This document shows positions 1 through 8,776 of a DNA stretch of 64,000 nt, in pieces. The notes beneath the pieces are model-generated. The model did no database searches, was not told the origin of the DNA, and was given only the letters and a program-made list of their open reading frames with translations. Made by a program: the position numbers and the translations under genes. How positions within the stretch are numbered: position 1 is the stretch's first letter; each line of letters opens with the position of its first letter. Origin of the DNA: Bin87 sp963666865 (lineage in GTDB: Bacteria; Chloroflexota; Dehalococcoidia; Lucifugimonadales; UBA3495); assembly GCA_963666865.1 (NCBI GenBank), contig OY763072.1:3348001-3412000 (forward strand), written 5' to 3'.

Positions 1-222
1 GGCCACTTTGGCGGCAACGGAAGTCGTCCCGGTCCCCACAAACGGGTCGGCGATCCAATGTCGCCCATCCAGTCCGTACTGCCCGATTTTGCTTTCCACC
101 AGCCGATGCGAGTACCCTGCCGGGTAGGTGAACCAGCGGTGGATGGGAGCGCGCAGGCTGTCCTGAAACGAGCCGTAAGCACTTAGATTGTCAACACCGG
201 CAATCATGCTACGGCTCATCAT
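1..222 (-). CDS. DNA methyltransferase, N-terminal part (runs off left edge)
   Basis: An open frame of 74 codons runs from an ATGATG start on the minus strand to the edge with no stop. GAGG lies about 8 bases upstream of the start. The translation contains IHRWFTYPAGYSHRLVES and then DPFVGTGTTSVAAK, the FxGxG-type AdoMet-binding motif I of N6-adenine/N4-cytosine DNA methyltransferases. The real protein must be several times longer. The gene lies about 40 bp downstream of the act operon on the same strand. Whether it belongs to a restriction-modification system or is a solitary methylase cannot be told, because the target-recognition part and neighbours lie outside the window. Confidence 0.72.
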   Translation of the reverse strand, partial: MMSRSMIAGVDNLSAYGSFQDSLRAPIHRWFTYPAGYSHRLVESKIGQYGLDGRHWIADPFVGTGTTSVAAKVA

Positions 223-262
223 AACAGCCCTCGTATGTTGGATACACGATTAGGGGCCGGCG

Positions 263-829
263 TTACTGGCACGCCGCCGCGTTTCCGTCCTGGATACAGC
301 CTTCTACGTAGTCAAGAACCAACTCGATCTGGTCGTCGGTCAGCAGCTTGGAGAAGCTGGGCATGACGGTTACGCCGCCCGTGATGACGCCCTTCAAGCC
401 GTCCCGATCCAGGCTCTTGGCCGCTTCGGAGGTGAGGTTCGGGTTCTGGATGGGCAGGTCGAGAGTCTGATAATTGTAGTCCACCAGCATACGCGCCAGC
501 ACCGGCCCGTCGCCAAGGCCCTCTGCGCCGTGGCACATCACACAGTTGGCCTCAAAAATGTGCTTGCCGGACCCGGCGAAGGATGTCGGCTGCGGCGGGG
601 TCGAGCCGTACCACGGCACTGCCGATGCGGGCACGCTGAGTCGCGGCGGTTCGTGGGCCTTATACGCCGGCTGGTAGTGCATCTCGTAGAAGATGTCCAG
701 CGGGTACGACCCCTGCGAACAGGCCGCCGTCAGCAGGCCGACCGCCAGGGTCAGGCCGGCCAAAGTCAGCAAGCGGCCGCGCATCAGATTCATCCGTGTC
801 ATCAAAGTTCTCATGGCAATTTTCTGCAT
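263..829 (-). CDS. actE: Monoheme cytochrome c lipoprotein, alternative complex III subunit ActE
   Basis: This is the last gene of the act operon and encodes about 188 residues. The N-terminus is a hydrophobic signal segment ending in LLTAAC, a probable lipobox, so the protein should be anchored outside the membrane. One haem-c site (CVMCH) lies in the second half, and a later MPSF provides a likely axial methionine. In alternative complex III this subunit passes electrons from the multihaem subunit toward the terminal oxidase. The ATG at 829 was chosen because it directly precedes the signal sequence; longer in-frame starts would overlap the preceding actD-like gene. Family assignment is strong from the context; the exact subunit letter is less certain. 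Confidence 0.8.
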   Translation of the reverse strand: MQKIAMRTLMTRMNLMRGRLLTLAGLTLAVGLLTAACSQGSYPLDIFYEMHYQPAYKAHEPPRLSVPASAVPWYGSTPPQPTSFAGSGKHIFEANCVMCHGAEGLGDGPVLARMLVDYNYQTLDLPIQNPNLTSEAAKSLDRDGLKGVITGGVTVMPSFSKLLTDDQIELVLDYVEGCIQDGNAAACQ

Positions 830-857
830 TGGTGTTTCCGCCAACCGTTTCCTGAGA

Positions 858-1364
858 CTAGGAACGGTTCGACGTAACCTCCACCGCTCCCGCCTCATTC
901 AGTATCTCGCTGACCCGCGAACTCTGCTCGGCGCCAGCGTTGACCAGCACGCCGATCAAGCCCTGACTGATGCGGTCATCCGAAGCGCCCTGGAAATTGG
1001 GCCGCAGCGCCAGCCACAGGCCGATGATGCTGAACAAAATTGCTCCCAGCATCCCGCCGGTATAGCAGATGACTGCCAGCGGCGGCATTGCCAGAATGGG
1101 CATTTCGCTGGTGAACATCGGAACGGCCAACGGGGTCACACCGGCAACCACCAGGGAAACGATTATTCCTATAGCTCCTCCGATGAGCGGCCACCAGAAC
1201 AGGCGGTGTGTTTCCATCCTTTCGCCGAACGCTCCCTCGGGATAGGGAACGTCGGTCAGGAAGTGGTAGTCCGATTCCGGGACGCCGGCGGCTTTCAGCG
1301 CGTCGCCGGCATCGGCAGCCGCCGAGGCATCATCGAACAGTCCCAGAATTGCTTGCGTTGCCAT
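858..1364 (-). CDS. DUF3341 membrane protein, ActD-like (second copy)
   Basis: This 168-residue protein belongs to the DUF3341/ActD family. It has a soluble N-terminal alpha/beta part (ATQAILGLFDDASAA), a GDALKAAG-PESDYHFLTD-YPEG segment and two hydrophobic segments near residues 60-80 and 95-115. It lies directly after a paralogue of the same layout (1389-1898), with which it shares the QAILGLF start and the DDRI-QG-GVLVNA-AEQS C-terminal block. ActD is an integral membrane subunit of alternative complex III of unclear catalytic role. Tandem actD genes are notable: either two forms are assembled or one has taken a new task. Confidence 0.85.
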   Translation of the reverse strand: MATQAILGLFDDASAAADAGDALKAAGVPESDYHFLTDVPYPEGAFGERMETHRLFWWPLIGGAIGIIVSLVVAGVTPLAVPMFTSEMPILAMPPLAVICYTGGMLGAILFSIIGLWLALRPNFQGASDDRISQGLIGVLVNAGAEQSSRVSEILNEAGAVEVTSNRS

Positions 1365-1388
1365 AGCGATAAATCCGGCCCTTGCTGC

Positions 1389-1898
1389 TTACTCGTCCGT
1401 TTTGACGTCTACGGCGCCCGCCGCGTTCATTATCTGCACCACCTCCCGGCTCTGTTCCTCCTCGGCGTTTACCCGCAGACCCAGGAAACCCTGGGTGATG
1501 CGGTCGTCGTAAATGCCCAGTTGGAACTTGGGTAGGCGGGACTCGAAGATGATGCCAATTACGGTGAACAGGATCGCGCCCAACATAGTGCCCTCGTAGC
1601 AAACCACGGCCATGGGCGGTAGCGACAGCACCGGCTTTCCGCCGGTGACCAGCGGGTAGGCGACCTGCGTCATCGCCGTGATCATGATGCCGGACGACAG
1701 GCCCAGCAACGCGCCGATGAATGGGTACAGGTACAGCCGATGCGGTTCCTCGCGCTCGCCCAGCGAACCTTCCGGGTACGGCGCGTCGGTGAGGAAGTCG
1801 TAGTCGGTGTCGGGGATCCCAGCATCCTTGAGCGCGTCGCCGGCGGTGGCGGCGGACTCGGCGTCCTGGAACAGTCCCAATATTGCTTGCTTGGCCAT
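1389..1898 (-). CDS. actD: DUF3341 membrane protein, ActD (first copy)
   Basis: A 169-residue member of the DUF3341/ActD family that follows actC by 10 bp. The start MAKQAILGLFQDAES at 1898 is preferred over an upstream in-frame start that would lie inside actC; AGGA lies at a usable distance. The protein has two predicted membrane helices (about residues 58-80 and 95-115) and the family pattern of a soluble N-terminal domain followed by a helical hairpin. It is expected to be a structural subunit of the quinol-oxidising alternative complex III in the cytoplasmic membrane. Confidence 0.87.
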   Translation of the reverse strand: MAKQAILGLFQDAESAATAGDALKDAGIPDTDYDFLTDAPYPEGSLGEREEPHRLYLYPFIGALLGLSSGIMITAMTQVAYPLVTGGKPVLSLPPMAVVCYEGTMLGAILFTVIGIIFESRLPKFQLGIYDDRITQGFLGLRVNAEEEQSREVVQIMNAAGAVDVKTDE

Positions 1899-1908
1899 GA
1901 CTATGTTC

Positions 1909-3300
1909 CTAGTCCTCTCTGAACGTGGCCGGTACCGTGCGGCGGCCAATCTGCATTTCGGTCTTGAGGATGTCGCCTTCCTTGATGTCGTACAGCGGCA
2001 CCAGTGGGAAGACTCGACTGAACAGCAGCATCAGCATGGACACGAAGGCGAAGGTTGCACCCACGATGAGCGCTTCCGGCCAGTTGGGTAGATAGTCGTT
2101 CCAGGTGAAGGTCTGGAATTGCTTGTTGGCCTGGCCGGGCACGAACAGCAGGTAGCGCTCCAGCCACATCCCCACGTTCACGGAGATACACGCCGCCGAC
2201 ATTATCCACAGGTTGCGTCGCCACGCCCGGGGTAGCCACAGGATGACCGGGAGGAAGTAGGTGATGCCCACGAATATGATCATCCAGATGTTGTACGCCA
2301 CGCCGTGATCGCCGGGCAGGAATTGCAAGGCTCGGACCGCCAGCTCGTCGCCTTCCAATCCGTAGATGCCGAAGATGATCTCCATAACTAGGAAGTAGAA
2401 CCATCCGGTAGCGACCACGATGAGCAGCCGTCCCAGGGCGTCGATGTGCTCGTGGCGGATGTAGTCCTGCCAACCGTAGGCCCAGCGCAGCAGGATCATG
2501 GCGAACACCACCGCCGACACGCCGGAGTGAACCGCGCCCACCACGAAATAGGGCGCGAACACCGTACTGTGCCACGACTTGATGGCCACCGCCATTCCAA
2601 AGTCCCAGGACACAATGGAGTGCACGGAGACGAACACGGGCAGGATCAGCGCCGACAGCAGCACGCCCGCGATGATTTGTAGTTTCCACTGGCGGGGATT
2701 ACCCTCCCAGCCCATGGCCAGCATGGTGTAAACGATCTTGGGCCAGCCGGTGGTCCGGTCGCGGAGCACCGCGAAGTCCGGCACCAGCGCGATAATCACG
2801 AACAGAGTAGAAGAGGTCAGGTAGGTCAAAATGGCGGACGGATCCCACACCAGCGGCGTGCGGATATTCGGCCAAACGCCCCGGGCGAAGTCGTAGGGGA
2901 ACGCCCAGTAGAGGATGCGCCAGGGCCGCCCGGTGTGGATGATCGGCATGATCATCGCCGTCATCAGGGAGAAGATGGTCAGCACTTCGGCAGCCCGTGT
3001 CGCCGGACGCCGCCATTCGGCCTTGGCCAGGCGCAGAATAGCGGAAAGCATCACCCCGGCGTGGCTGATACCGATCCAGAAGACGAAGTTGGTGATGAAG
3101 AAGCCCCACGCCACCTTGTAGTTCAGGCCCGTGGCCCAGCCCAGCCCCTGGTCGATCATAATGCCGATGGCGACGGCGGCGGCCAGCACCACCATGCCCA
3201 GGAACGACACCACCGGCCAGTACCAACGCGGCGTCTCCAGTATCGACCGCAGCAGGTCCCGGTTGACCTGCGCTGCGGGTAGGACTTTGCCTTCCTGCAT
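1909..3300 (-). CDS. actC: Alternative complex III quinol-binding membrane subunit ActC (NrfD/PsrC family)
   Basis: A 463-residue polytopic membrane protein of the NrfD/PsrC family with about ten hydrophobic segments. It carries GISHAGVMLSAILRL, the region around the family's quinol-site histidine, and MIMPIIHTGRPWRILYW, typical of ActC. ActC is one of two NrfD-type membrane subunits of alternative complex III and is proposed to hold the menaquinol site. A GGAG lies about 10 bp before the ATG. The preceding gene (3307-4830) ends 6 bp upstream, so the two are cotranscribed. A polysulfide-reductase role was considered and rejected because the full act gene set surrounds it. Confidence 0.92.
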   Translation of the reverse strand: MQEGKVLPAAQVNRDLLRSILETPRWYWPVVSFLGMVVLAAAVAIGIMIDQGLGWATGLNYKVAWGFFITNFVFWIGISHAGVMLSAILRLAKAEWRRPATRAAEVLTIFSLMTAMIMPIIHTGRPWRILYWAFPYDFARGVWPNIRTPLVWDPSAILTYLTSSTLFVIIALVPDFAVLRDRTTGWPKIVYTMLAMGWEGNPRQWKLQIIAGVLLSALILPVFVSVHSIVSWDFGMAVAIKSWHSTVFAPYFVVGAVHSGVSAVVFAMILLRWAYGWQDYIRHEHIDALGRLLIVVATGWFYFLVMEIIFGIYGLEGDELAVRALQFLPGDHGVAYNIWMIIFVGITYFLPVILWLPRAWRRNLWIMSAACISVNVGMWLERYLLFVPGQANKQFQTFTWNDYLPNWPEALIVGATFAFVSMLMLLFSRVFPLVPLYDIKEGDILKTEMQIGRRTVPATFRED

Positions 3301-3306
3301 CTTGTC

Positions 3307-4830
3307 TTACTCCGGCTTGGCCATCACCAGGTAGCGACCCCGGATTAGCGTGTCAACCCGCTGGTACATCGAGCCTTCCTTCACTTCCCACATGGATAGC
3401 GGCGGGAGCAGCATCGTGCCGACGCGGAACATCAGCAACACGATACCCACTCCGCCCAGCAGCATGAAGATGTCCCAAAGATCGGGGAACCTCGCCGCCG
3501 TTACGTTACACACCTCAGTGGCCGTCACTTGGCACAATAGGGCCGGCAAGGCGAAAGCCTCCGACGGCAGGAAATACAGGCCGTGCAGGTCCGCCGGCGC
3601 CGCCGCGAATGCCGCCGCGAAGATGCGCACGTGCCACAGCATCAGCCCGATTAGGATGAACACGCCGGCCAGCGGCGCGCCCCAGCCCTGTCGCCGGGCG
3701 TGGTTTGATACCAGTATCGGGAACGGTATGAAGAAGGTGAAGAAGAGCTGTGCCCAGAAGATGCCGATATACGAATCGAACATCAGGTAGTTCAGGATCG
3801 CCTGCTCAACCTCCAGCCGGCCGTACCAGTAAGTGATGAAGAACGCGAACAGGTGATAGGTGTGCAGCAGGGTCAGGCCCAGCAGCACCTTGCTGGCCGC
3901 CCAGAAGGGCGCCTGACCGATATACTCCCGGTAGCCGCCCCAGCGTCGCAAGGCGTAGGCCGCCACCAGGATCAACGCCAGACCGCTCTGGAAGCTGATG
4001 ACCGTGTAGAAAGGCGGCAAGATGGAGTCCTTCCAGCCCGGTATCATCGCCATGGCGAAGTCGCTGACGATAAGGAACTGCGTGAACACCACCAGCATGA
4101 AGTAGAACGCGCCCAGGATGGCCAGCCCCGCCTTCTGGATCTGCCACTGGCGCTTGGTGCCATACCAACCGCCGGCCAGCCGCTGGTACAGCGAGGCTTT
4201 GAACCCGCTCACTAATCCCCGACTCTGGGCCATGTCCGGCATAGCCGCCAACCACAGGATCGCCAGTGAGCAGAAGGCCAATCCGACCATGGCGGCCATC
4301 AGCCAGCCCGCCGGGTTGTTCAGTTCCTGGAACCAGATGGACCGGCGCACCATCGCCTCGCCACTGTCCGTCATCACTCCGATGTCGGGCAGGGCGATGA
4401 GCGCCGGGATAAACAGCAGGATGTTGACGACGCTGACCAGCGAGAAAATCTCGGCGATGCGCGAGAGGGGCCGCCGCCAGTGGCTCTTGGTGAAACGGAA
4501 GGCGCAGGCGGCCAGCGGTGCCGAGGCCGTCAGCGTGAACACAAAAGCGAAGGCGGCGACGTAGAAACCCCAGGCCCGGTGGTCGGAGAAACCCGCGGTG
4601 GCCAACTTCAGTACGAACCCCACGATGCCCAAGATGGTAAGCACGCCGCCGGCGATGAACACCATGCGGAGCAGGCCGGAGCTGGCATGGCTCTTCTCAG
4701 TTACGTCGGCCACCAGGCCTGAGCGTTCGGGGATGACCCACATCTCCGGGCCGAAATGGCCGTGTTCGTGAGCCCCGTGCTCCTGAGCATGAGCCTCGTG
4801 CCCGGTTTGGGGCTGCGCTTCGCTAGCCAT
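3307..4830 (-). CDS. Second NrfD-family membrane subunit of alternative complex III (ActF-like)
   Basis: A 507-residue membrane protein with about ten hydrophobic helices and a His-rich cytoplasmic N-terminus (HEAHAQEHGAHEHGHFG, residues 10-27). It is a distant paralogue of ActC. Its length exceeds a typical ActF, so the letter is tentative. The start codon overlaps the stop of the Fe-S gene by one base (TAATG on the minus strand), a sign of translational coupling. Alternative complex III contains two NrfD-like subunits (ActC and ActF), which fits. The His-rich tail could bind metal, but that is speculation. Confidence 0.8.
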   Translation of the reverse strand: MASEAQPQTGHEAHAQEHGAHEHGHFGPEMWVIPERSGLVADVTEKSHASSGLLRMVFIAGGVLTILGIVGFVLKLATAGFSDHRAWGFYVAAFAFVFTLTASAPLAACAFRFTKSHWRRPLSRIAEIFSLVSVVNILLFIPALIALPDIGVMTDSGEAMVRRSIWFQELNNPAGWLMAAMVGLAFCSLAILWLAAMPDMAQSRGLVSGFKASLYQRLAGGWYGTKRQWQIQKAGLAILGAFYFMLVVFTQFLIVSDFAMAMIPGWKDSILPPFYTVISFQSGLALILVAAYALRRWGGYREYIGQAPFWAASKVLLGLTLLHTYHLFAFFITYWYGRLEVEQAILNYLMFDSYIGIFWAQLFFTFFIPFPILVSNHARRQGWGAPLAGVFILIGLMLWHVRIFAAAFAAAPADLHGLYFLPSEAFALPALLCQVTATEVCNVTAARFPDLWDIFMLLGGVGIVLLMFRVGTMLLPPLSMWEVKEGSMYQRVDTLIRGRYLVMAKPE

Positions 4831-5624
4831 TAGTGTCCGCCCCCGCTCGCCAGCGGATACTGGTCAACTTTCTTCAGGTAGAGAACACTGGGACGAGTGT
4901 TCATCTCTTCCAACAGCCGGTAGGCCCGGGTGACCCGGTCGTGCTCTCCGTGCCCCGGGTTCGCGTTCACGTCATCAAAGTACGGCTTGATGGCGGCATT
5001 GTCATCCATCAGGTCGCCGAACATCAGGGCGTTGGTCGGGCAGGCTTGCACGCAGGCGGGGTCATAGTTGCCGCCGGTCATGCGCTCGTCGGTCAGCCGC
5101 TGGCCGCCCCGTGCCTCAACTTCGATTTCGCCCCGCCGCAGCCGCTGGACGCAAAAGGTGCATTTCTCGGTAATGCCGCGCGTCCGCACCGTCACGTCGG
5201 GGTTCAGCTGGTTTTCCAGCCGCGCCGGCCAGTTGGGATGCCAGAAGTTGAACATCCGCACCTGGTAGGGGCAGTTGTTGATGCAGTAACGGGTGCCTAC
5301 GCAGCGGTTGTACACCTGAACGTTCAGCCCTTCCTCGTTGTGGTAGGTGGCATACACCGGACAAACCGGCTCGCAGGGGGCGTTCTCGCAGTGCTGGCAC
5401 AGGATTGGCATGAACCGCGCCTTGGTGTTGGGGTATTCTCCCTCCCAGTAGCGCTCGATGCGGATCCACTCGTAGGCCCGGTTCTGCAGGAAGTAGTCCT
5501 TGGTGTTGATGGGGATGTTGTTCTCAGCCTGGCAGGCAATCACACAGCCCTGGCAGCCCGTGCATTTGTCCAGGTCAACGACCATTCCCCATTTGTGCGG
5601 AAACTCGGCGTTCGGCATTTTCAA
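4830..5624 (-). CDS. Iron-sulfur subunit of alternative complex III (ActB2 domain as separate protein)
   Basis: A 264-residue ferredoxin-like protein with four cluster motifs: C21-C24-C27-C31 (CTGCQGCVIAC), C76-C79-C84-C88, C108-C114-C118 (CVGTRYCINNC), and C155-C158 with C191-C195. The third motif has threonine where a fourth cysteine would be. This matches the pattern in ActB proteins, where three [4Fe-4S] clusters and one [3Fe-4S] cluster form the wire. In Chloroflexus-type ActB this domain is fused behind the molybdopterin-like domain; here it is a separate gene downstream of it. A hairpin repeat lies in the 54-bp gap between the two genes. Confidence 0.9.
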   Translation of the reverse strand: MKMPNAEFPHKWGMVVDLDKCTGCQGCVIACQAENNIPINTKDYFLQNRAYEWIRIERYWEGEYPNTKARFMPILCQHCENAPCEPVCPVYATYHNEEGLNVQVYNRCVGTRYCINNCPYQVRMFNFWHPNWPARLENQLNPDVTVRTRGITEKCTFCVQRLRRGEIEVEARGGQRLTDERMTGGNYDPACVQACPTNALMFGDLMDDNAAIKPYFDDVNANPGHGEHDRVTRAYRLLEEMNTRPSVLYLKKVDQYPLASGGGH

Positions 5625-5644
5625 TTATCCCAAGGGTTCCGATT

Positions 5645-5672
5645 CGTCATTCCCGCGAAAGCGGGAATCCAG
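5645..5672. repeat. Hairpin repeat, family B (CGTCATTCCCGC type), single copy
   Basis: ATTCCCGC, a GAAA loop and GCGGGAAT form a perfect 8-bp stem, followed by CCAG. The same element recurs at 27.4, 30.9, 36.6, 54.4 and 57.5 kb, mostly as an inverted pair. This copy lies alone in the gap between the two act genes for the B subunit, where an RNA hairpin could affect expression of the genes behind it. Confidence 0.85.
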
Positions 5673-5678
5673 TCGCCC

Positions 5679-7925
5679 CTAGTGATGTCCCCCCTCGCTG
5701 TCGCTTACTGACTTGAAAACCCGTTCGACGGAATGTTCGCCAACCTCCCGGTTGGTGTAGCCGCCTTCGAGCTTGGAAACGGCCATACTGTCGCCGGTGG
5801 GTGTTATCGTACAGCGGTTCCCGCTCCAGGCCAATCCGCCACTCCCGTCCACCTCGGCCACTGCCAGTATGGACATCACGTTGCAGCTCTCGCGGGATTC
5901 CCGGCCGGTGGCGTATTCCGACCCAACCGTGCGCCCGCCGCCCATCGGCACTGAAGCGATGCCCGGCGGCGACCCGGGGTTGAGGTACACCAGGGCCTGT
6001 ATGCTCCCGTTGGCCGTCGTGATGGTCACCACGTCGCCCTCCCGGAGGCCCATTTGCTTGCCCTGCGTGTAGTTGATGTCAACCCAGGTCTGCCAAGCTA
6101 CCGTGGTCAGCGGGTCCGGCGTGTTCTGCGCCCAGGGCAGGTGGGCGTTGCGCCCGTCCAGCAGCGTGTGGTGGGCAAAGGGCTGCAACTGGAAATCGCC
6201 CGACCCCTGCATCTGCGGCATTGACGCCGTGCTGGCTACGTCATTCAACAGGCCTCTAGGCGGGTCCGAAGCCCGGGCGCTTGCGCCGTCATCCCACCAG
6301 CCGCCGTTTTCCAGCGTCCTGGTGAAATCGGCGCCCAGTTCGTCAATATTGGCCCGGATTAGCTCTTCGTAACTAGCGGCCGGCATCACCTCACCGCGAC
6401 CCAGATCGGCGGCCGCGGCCAGCAGGATGTCCGGGAAACTGCGAGGATCAAGGTCGGGCAGCGGGTTCACCACCGGCTGCTGCACGGCGTACACCTTGTG
6501 GCCCGGCGCCGGGTTAGGCGCGTCGTCACCCCAGGCCTCCAGCCCGGTCCGGTCGGGGATGATAAGGTCCGCCATGGCCGCCGTTTCGTCGAGGAATGGG
6601 CTGGCGCTGATGACGACCACGTCGTCGTTGGCCAGCGCTTCGCGAATCCCAACGCCGGCGGGAAGGGCGTACACTGGGTCGGCGTTGTGCACTATCACCA
6701 ATCGGGCACGTCCGCTGTTAATTTCGGAAATAGCCTGCCGCCAATCCCGCAGGGTGGCGTAGGGGGCATTGCCGGGGGCGCTGTCGATCGGCGCTCCGGC
6801 GTCGGGCTGCATCCCACCGGACTTGCCCACGTTGCCCAGCACATAGTTCAGCATCAGCACGGCCGAGGCGTTGAACTTGCCGTTGCTATACGCACCGGCC
6901 TCGCCGCCGCCACCGATCACCAAGCCACCATGGGCTACGTAGTCGTGGGCCAGATGCTCAAAAAACTCCGTGATGCTCTCTCCGTCCAGCACCGCGTCGG
7001 GTATCTGGAGCATCCCGGCCACCGCGTCAGGAGAGAAGCCGCTCAATGCTCCCGGTCCCGCTTCGCCGGTAACGGCCTGCACATAAGACGATTCCGGGTG
7101 AGATGCCGCAACCGCCCAAGCGATGGCCATCGCTGCATAGCCTTCCGTACCAGGCGCGATTGGTATCCACTTGTCAGCGTTGGCAGCCGTGAGAGAGTAA
7201 CGGGAGCCGAAATGGAAGTGGCGTCCCCGGTGCTCCTTGCCGCGGAACTTCCCGTAAGCAACTTCGTAAGCCGTTGGGTTGCCCCAGGTCGAGAGGAAAT
7301 CGGATCCAAAACTCACCAGCGTTTCCGCGCGTGCAATGTCGTGCCAGGGCATCCGGGAGGTGCCCAGGATGTCCTGCACCGCCGCGCCATAGGCCGAGTC
7401 GTCCATTCCGTCGTAACGCAGGTGTCGCCCGCCGAACGCTTCGGCGAAGGCTTTGCAAATATGAGCGAAGCCGGCGCACTGGGTTTCGGTAATCAACAGC
7501 ATCCCGTCGCCCCGGTCGTCCACCGCCGCGTTGAAACGGTTCAACGCCTCCTCCCAGCTGATGGCCCGGTAGCGACCTGAGCCTCGCGGGCCGCTGCGCA
7601 ACATCGGCCCGGCGATACGGTCGGGATGATACAGCGATTGCAGGATGGCGTCCGCCGTCGCTGACTGCTTGCCCTGGTTGGTCGGGAACCGGGGATTGCC
7701 CCGCACCTTCTTGGCCCGGCCTTCCATCACCCGCACTAGGACGCCTTGCCCGCCGGGTACGGACGGATCGTAGGTGGCGTACCAGTTATCCCGGCCCTTG
7801 ACCAGGTCTTCCGGGATCAGCGCCGGGCTCTGCACCCGCAGCTCGTCGTCAAACAGGTCGCAGGCGATCGCTCCAGTTGCAGCGATGCCAGCCCAGGCGA
7901 GGAAGTTGCGGCGCGTCAGTTTCAT
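5679..7925 (-). CDS. Molybdopterin-oxidoreductase-like subunit of alternative complex III (ActB1 domain as separate protein)
   Basis: A 748-residue protein of the molybdopterin oxidoreductase fold. The N-terminus MKLTRRNFLAWAGIAATGA is a twin-arginine signal. Where catalytic relatives carry the cysteines of the N-terminal Fe-S cluster, this protein has YDPSVPGGQGVLVRV and GKQSATADAIL, so all cysteine ligands are missing. That agrees with ActB1, which has lost the cofactors and is thought to be structural. The region QSLYHPDRI and the later ISASPFLDETAAMADLIIP keep the family fold. It lies between the actA-like pentahaem gene and the separate Fe-S gene. Fusion of these two domains is the commoner arrangement in known ActB. 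Confidence 0.88.
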   Translation of the reverse strand: MKLTRRNFLAWAGIAATGAIACDLFDDELRVQSPALIPEDLVKGRDNWYATYDPSVPGGQGVLVRVMEGRAKKVRGNPRFPTNQGKQSATADAILQSLYHPDRIAGPMLRSGPRGSGRYRAISWEEALNRFNAAVDDRGDGMLLITETQCAGFAHICKAFAEAFGGRHLRYDGMDDSAYGAAVQDILGTSRMPWHDIARAETLVSFGSDFLSTWGNPTAYEVAYGKFRGKEHRGRHFHFGSRYSLTAANADKWIPIAPGTEGYAAMAIAWAVAASHPESSYVQAVTGEAGPGALSGFSPDAVAGMLQIPDAVLDGESITEFFEHLAHDYVAHGGLVIGGGGEAGAYSNGKFNASAVLMLNYVLGNVGKSGGMQPDAGAPIDSAPGNAPYATLRDWRQAISEINSGRARLVIVHNADPVYALPAGVGIREALANDDVVVISASPFLDETAAMADLIIPDRTGLEAWGDDAPNPAPGHKVYAVQQPVVNPLPDLDPRSFPDILLAAAADLGRGEVMPAASYEELIRANIDELGADFTRTLENGGWWDDGASARASDPPRGLLNDVASTASMPQMQGSGDFQLQPFAHHTLLDGRNAHLPWAQNTPDPLTTVAWQTWVDINYTQGKQMGLREGDVVTITTANGSIQALVYLNPGSPPGIASVPMGGGRTVGSEYATGRESRESCNVMSILAVAEVDGSGGLAWSGNRCTITPTGDSMAVSKLEGGYTNREVGEHSVERVFKSVSDSEGGHH

Positions 7926-7953
7926 TGGAAAATATCCGGTGTGAGCGTTCTGC

Positions 7954-8649
7954 TTACTTGTGGCAGATTGTGCAGTCGGTGCTTACGTCGTTTTCGCGGT
8001 GGCAATCCAGGCAGGTGCCCATCTTCAATGATTGGCCCTGCTGCGGTTGCACTTCCTCCATATGCGCCACGTCGCCGTGGCACACCGAGCAGGCTTCGGC
8101 CGTCGTCACCGGCAGATTCATCGGCTTTTCGTCGCCCACCGGCAGCGTAACCTGGCGCGGCTCGCCTTGGGTCAGGAATCTGAGGTGCGCTTCGTGGACG
8201 AACCGGACGTGGTCGGGCATTCGATGGACCCGCTCCCAGTCGATGGGCCTCCCTTCAGTGTGCTTGTCCAGCACCCGCTGGATATTGACCAGTTGGTCCG
8301 GATTGAGTTCCTCAATCTGCTCCCGAGCGCCGGCTGTGACGTTGCTGCCATTGATCTGCTTGTGGCAGATCACGCACACCTCAACGGCCGGTACGGTGGC
8401 CGCAGCCCCGGTGGTGACGTTGCGATGGCAGAACTCGCACTGAATGGCGTGGCCCCCTTCTTCCACCGACCCGGCATGGACTGTGTGCGGGAAGGGTATG
8501 GGTTGGTCCGGCGCGTTGCCCCACCCGAAGGGCGGATTGGAGAACCAGGATATGAACAGCACCACCAAGATGAAGGCGACGATGGCGGTGACTACGAACC
8601 CGGCGATGGCCAGGGGGATGAGTTGTCGAGTTGGCGGCAGGGGCGGCAT
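7954..8649 (-). CDS. actA: Pentaheme cytochrome c subunit ActA
   Basis: A 231-residue membrane-anchored cytochrome. One N-terminal helix (about residues 10-33) is followed by five haem-c motifs: CEFCH, CVICH, CSVCH, CLDCH and CTICH. Additional histidines in FPHTVHA and FVHEAH are likely distal ligands. Alternative complex III ActA is a pentahaem protein of this size, with one membrane anchor. It accepts electrons from the quinol site and hands them to ActE. It is the second gene of the operon. An NrfH/NapC-type quinol dehydrogenase was considered but the gene context is decisive. Confidence 0.92.
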   Translation of the reverse strand: MPPLPPTRQLIPLAIAGFVVTAIVAFILVVLFISWFSNPPFGWGNAPDQPIPFPHTVHAGSVEEGGHAIQCEFCHRNVTTGAAATVPAVEVCVICHKQINGSNVTAGAREQIEELNPDQLVNIQRVLDKHTEGRPIDWERVHRMPDHVRFVHEAHLRFLTQGEPRQVTLPVGDEKPMNLPVTTAEACSVCHGDVAHMEEVQPQQGQSLKMGTCLDCHRENDVSTDCTICHK

Positions 8650-8776
8650 TTGGCTTGAGCAGGTCTGTGGGCGGGTTTACGGGAAGCGTCGGATGGTGGT
8701 TGGTGGTGTGGCGTCGCGTAACGGCCCCAGGCCGGCCTTGCTTTGGTGGCTGGCGTGGCCCGGCAATCCCCGGCTT

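Noticed and set aside
1909..7925. Polysulfide or nitrite reductase complex
   Set aside because: NrfD-like, Fe-S and Mo-like subunits occur in both, but DUF3341, a pentahaem cytochrome, the lost B1 cysteines and the CVGTRYC motif identify alternative complex III.
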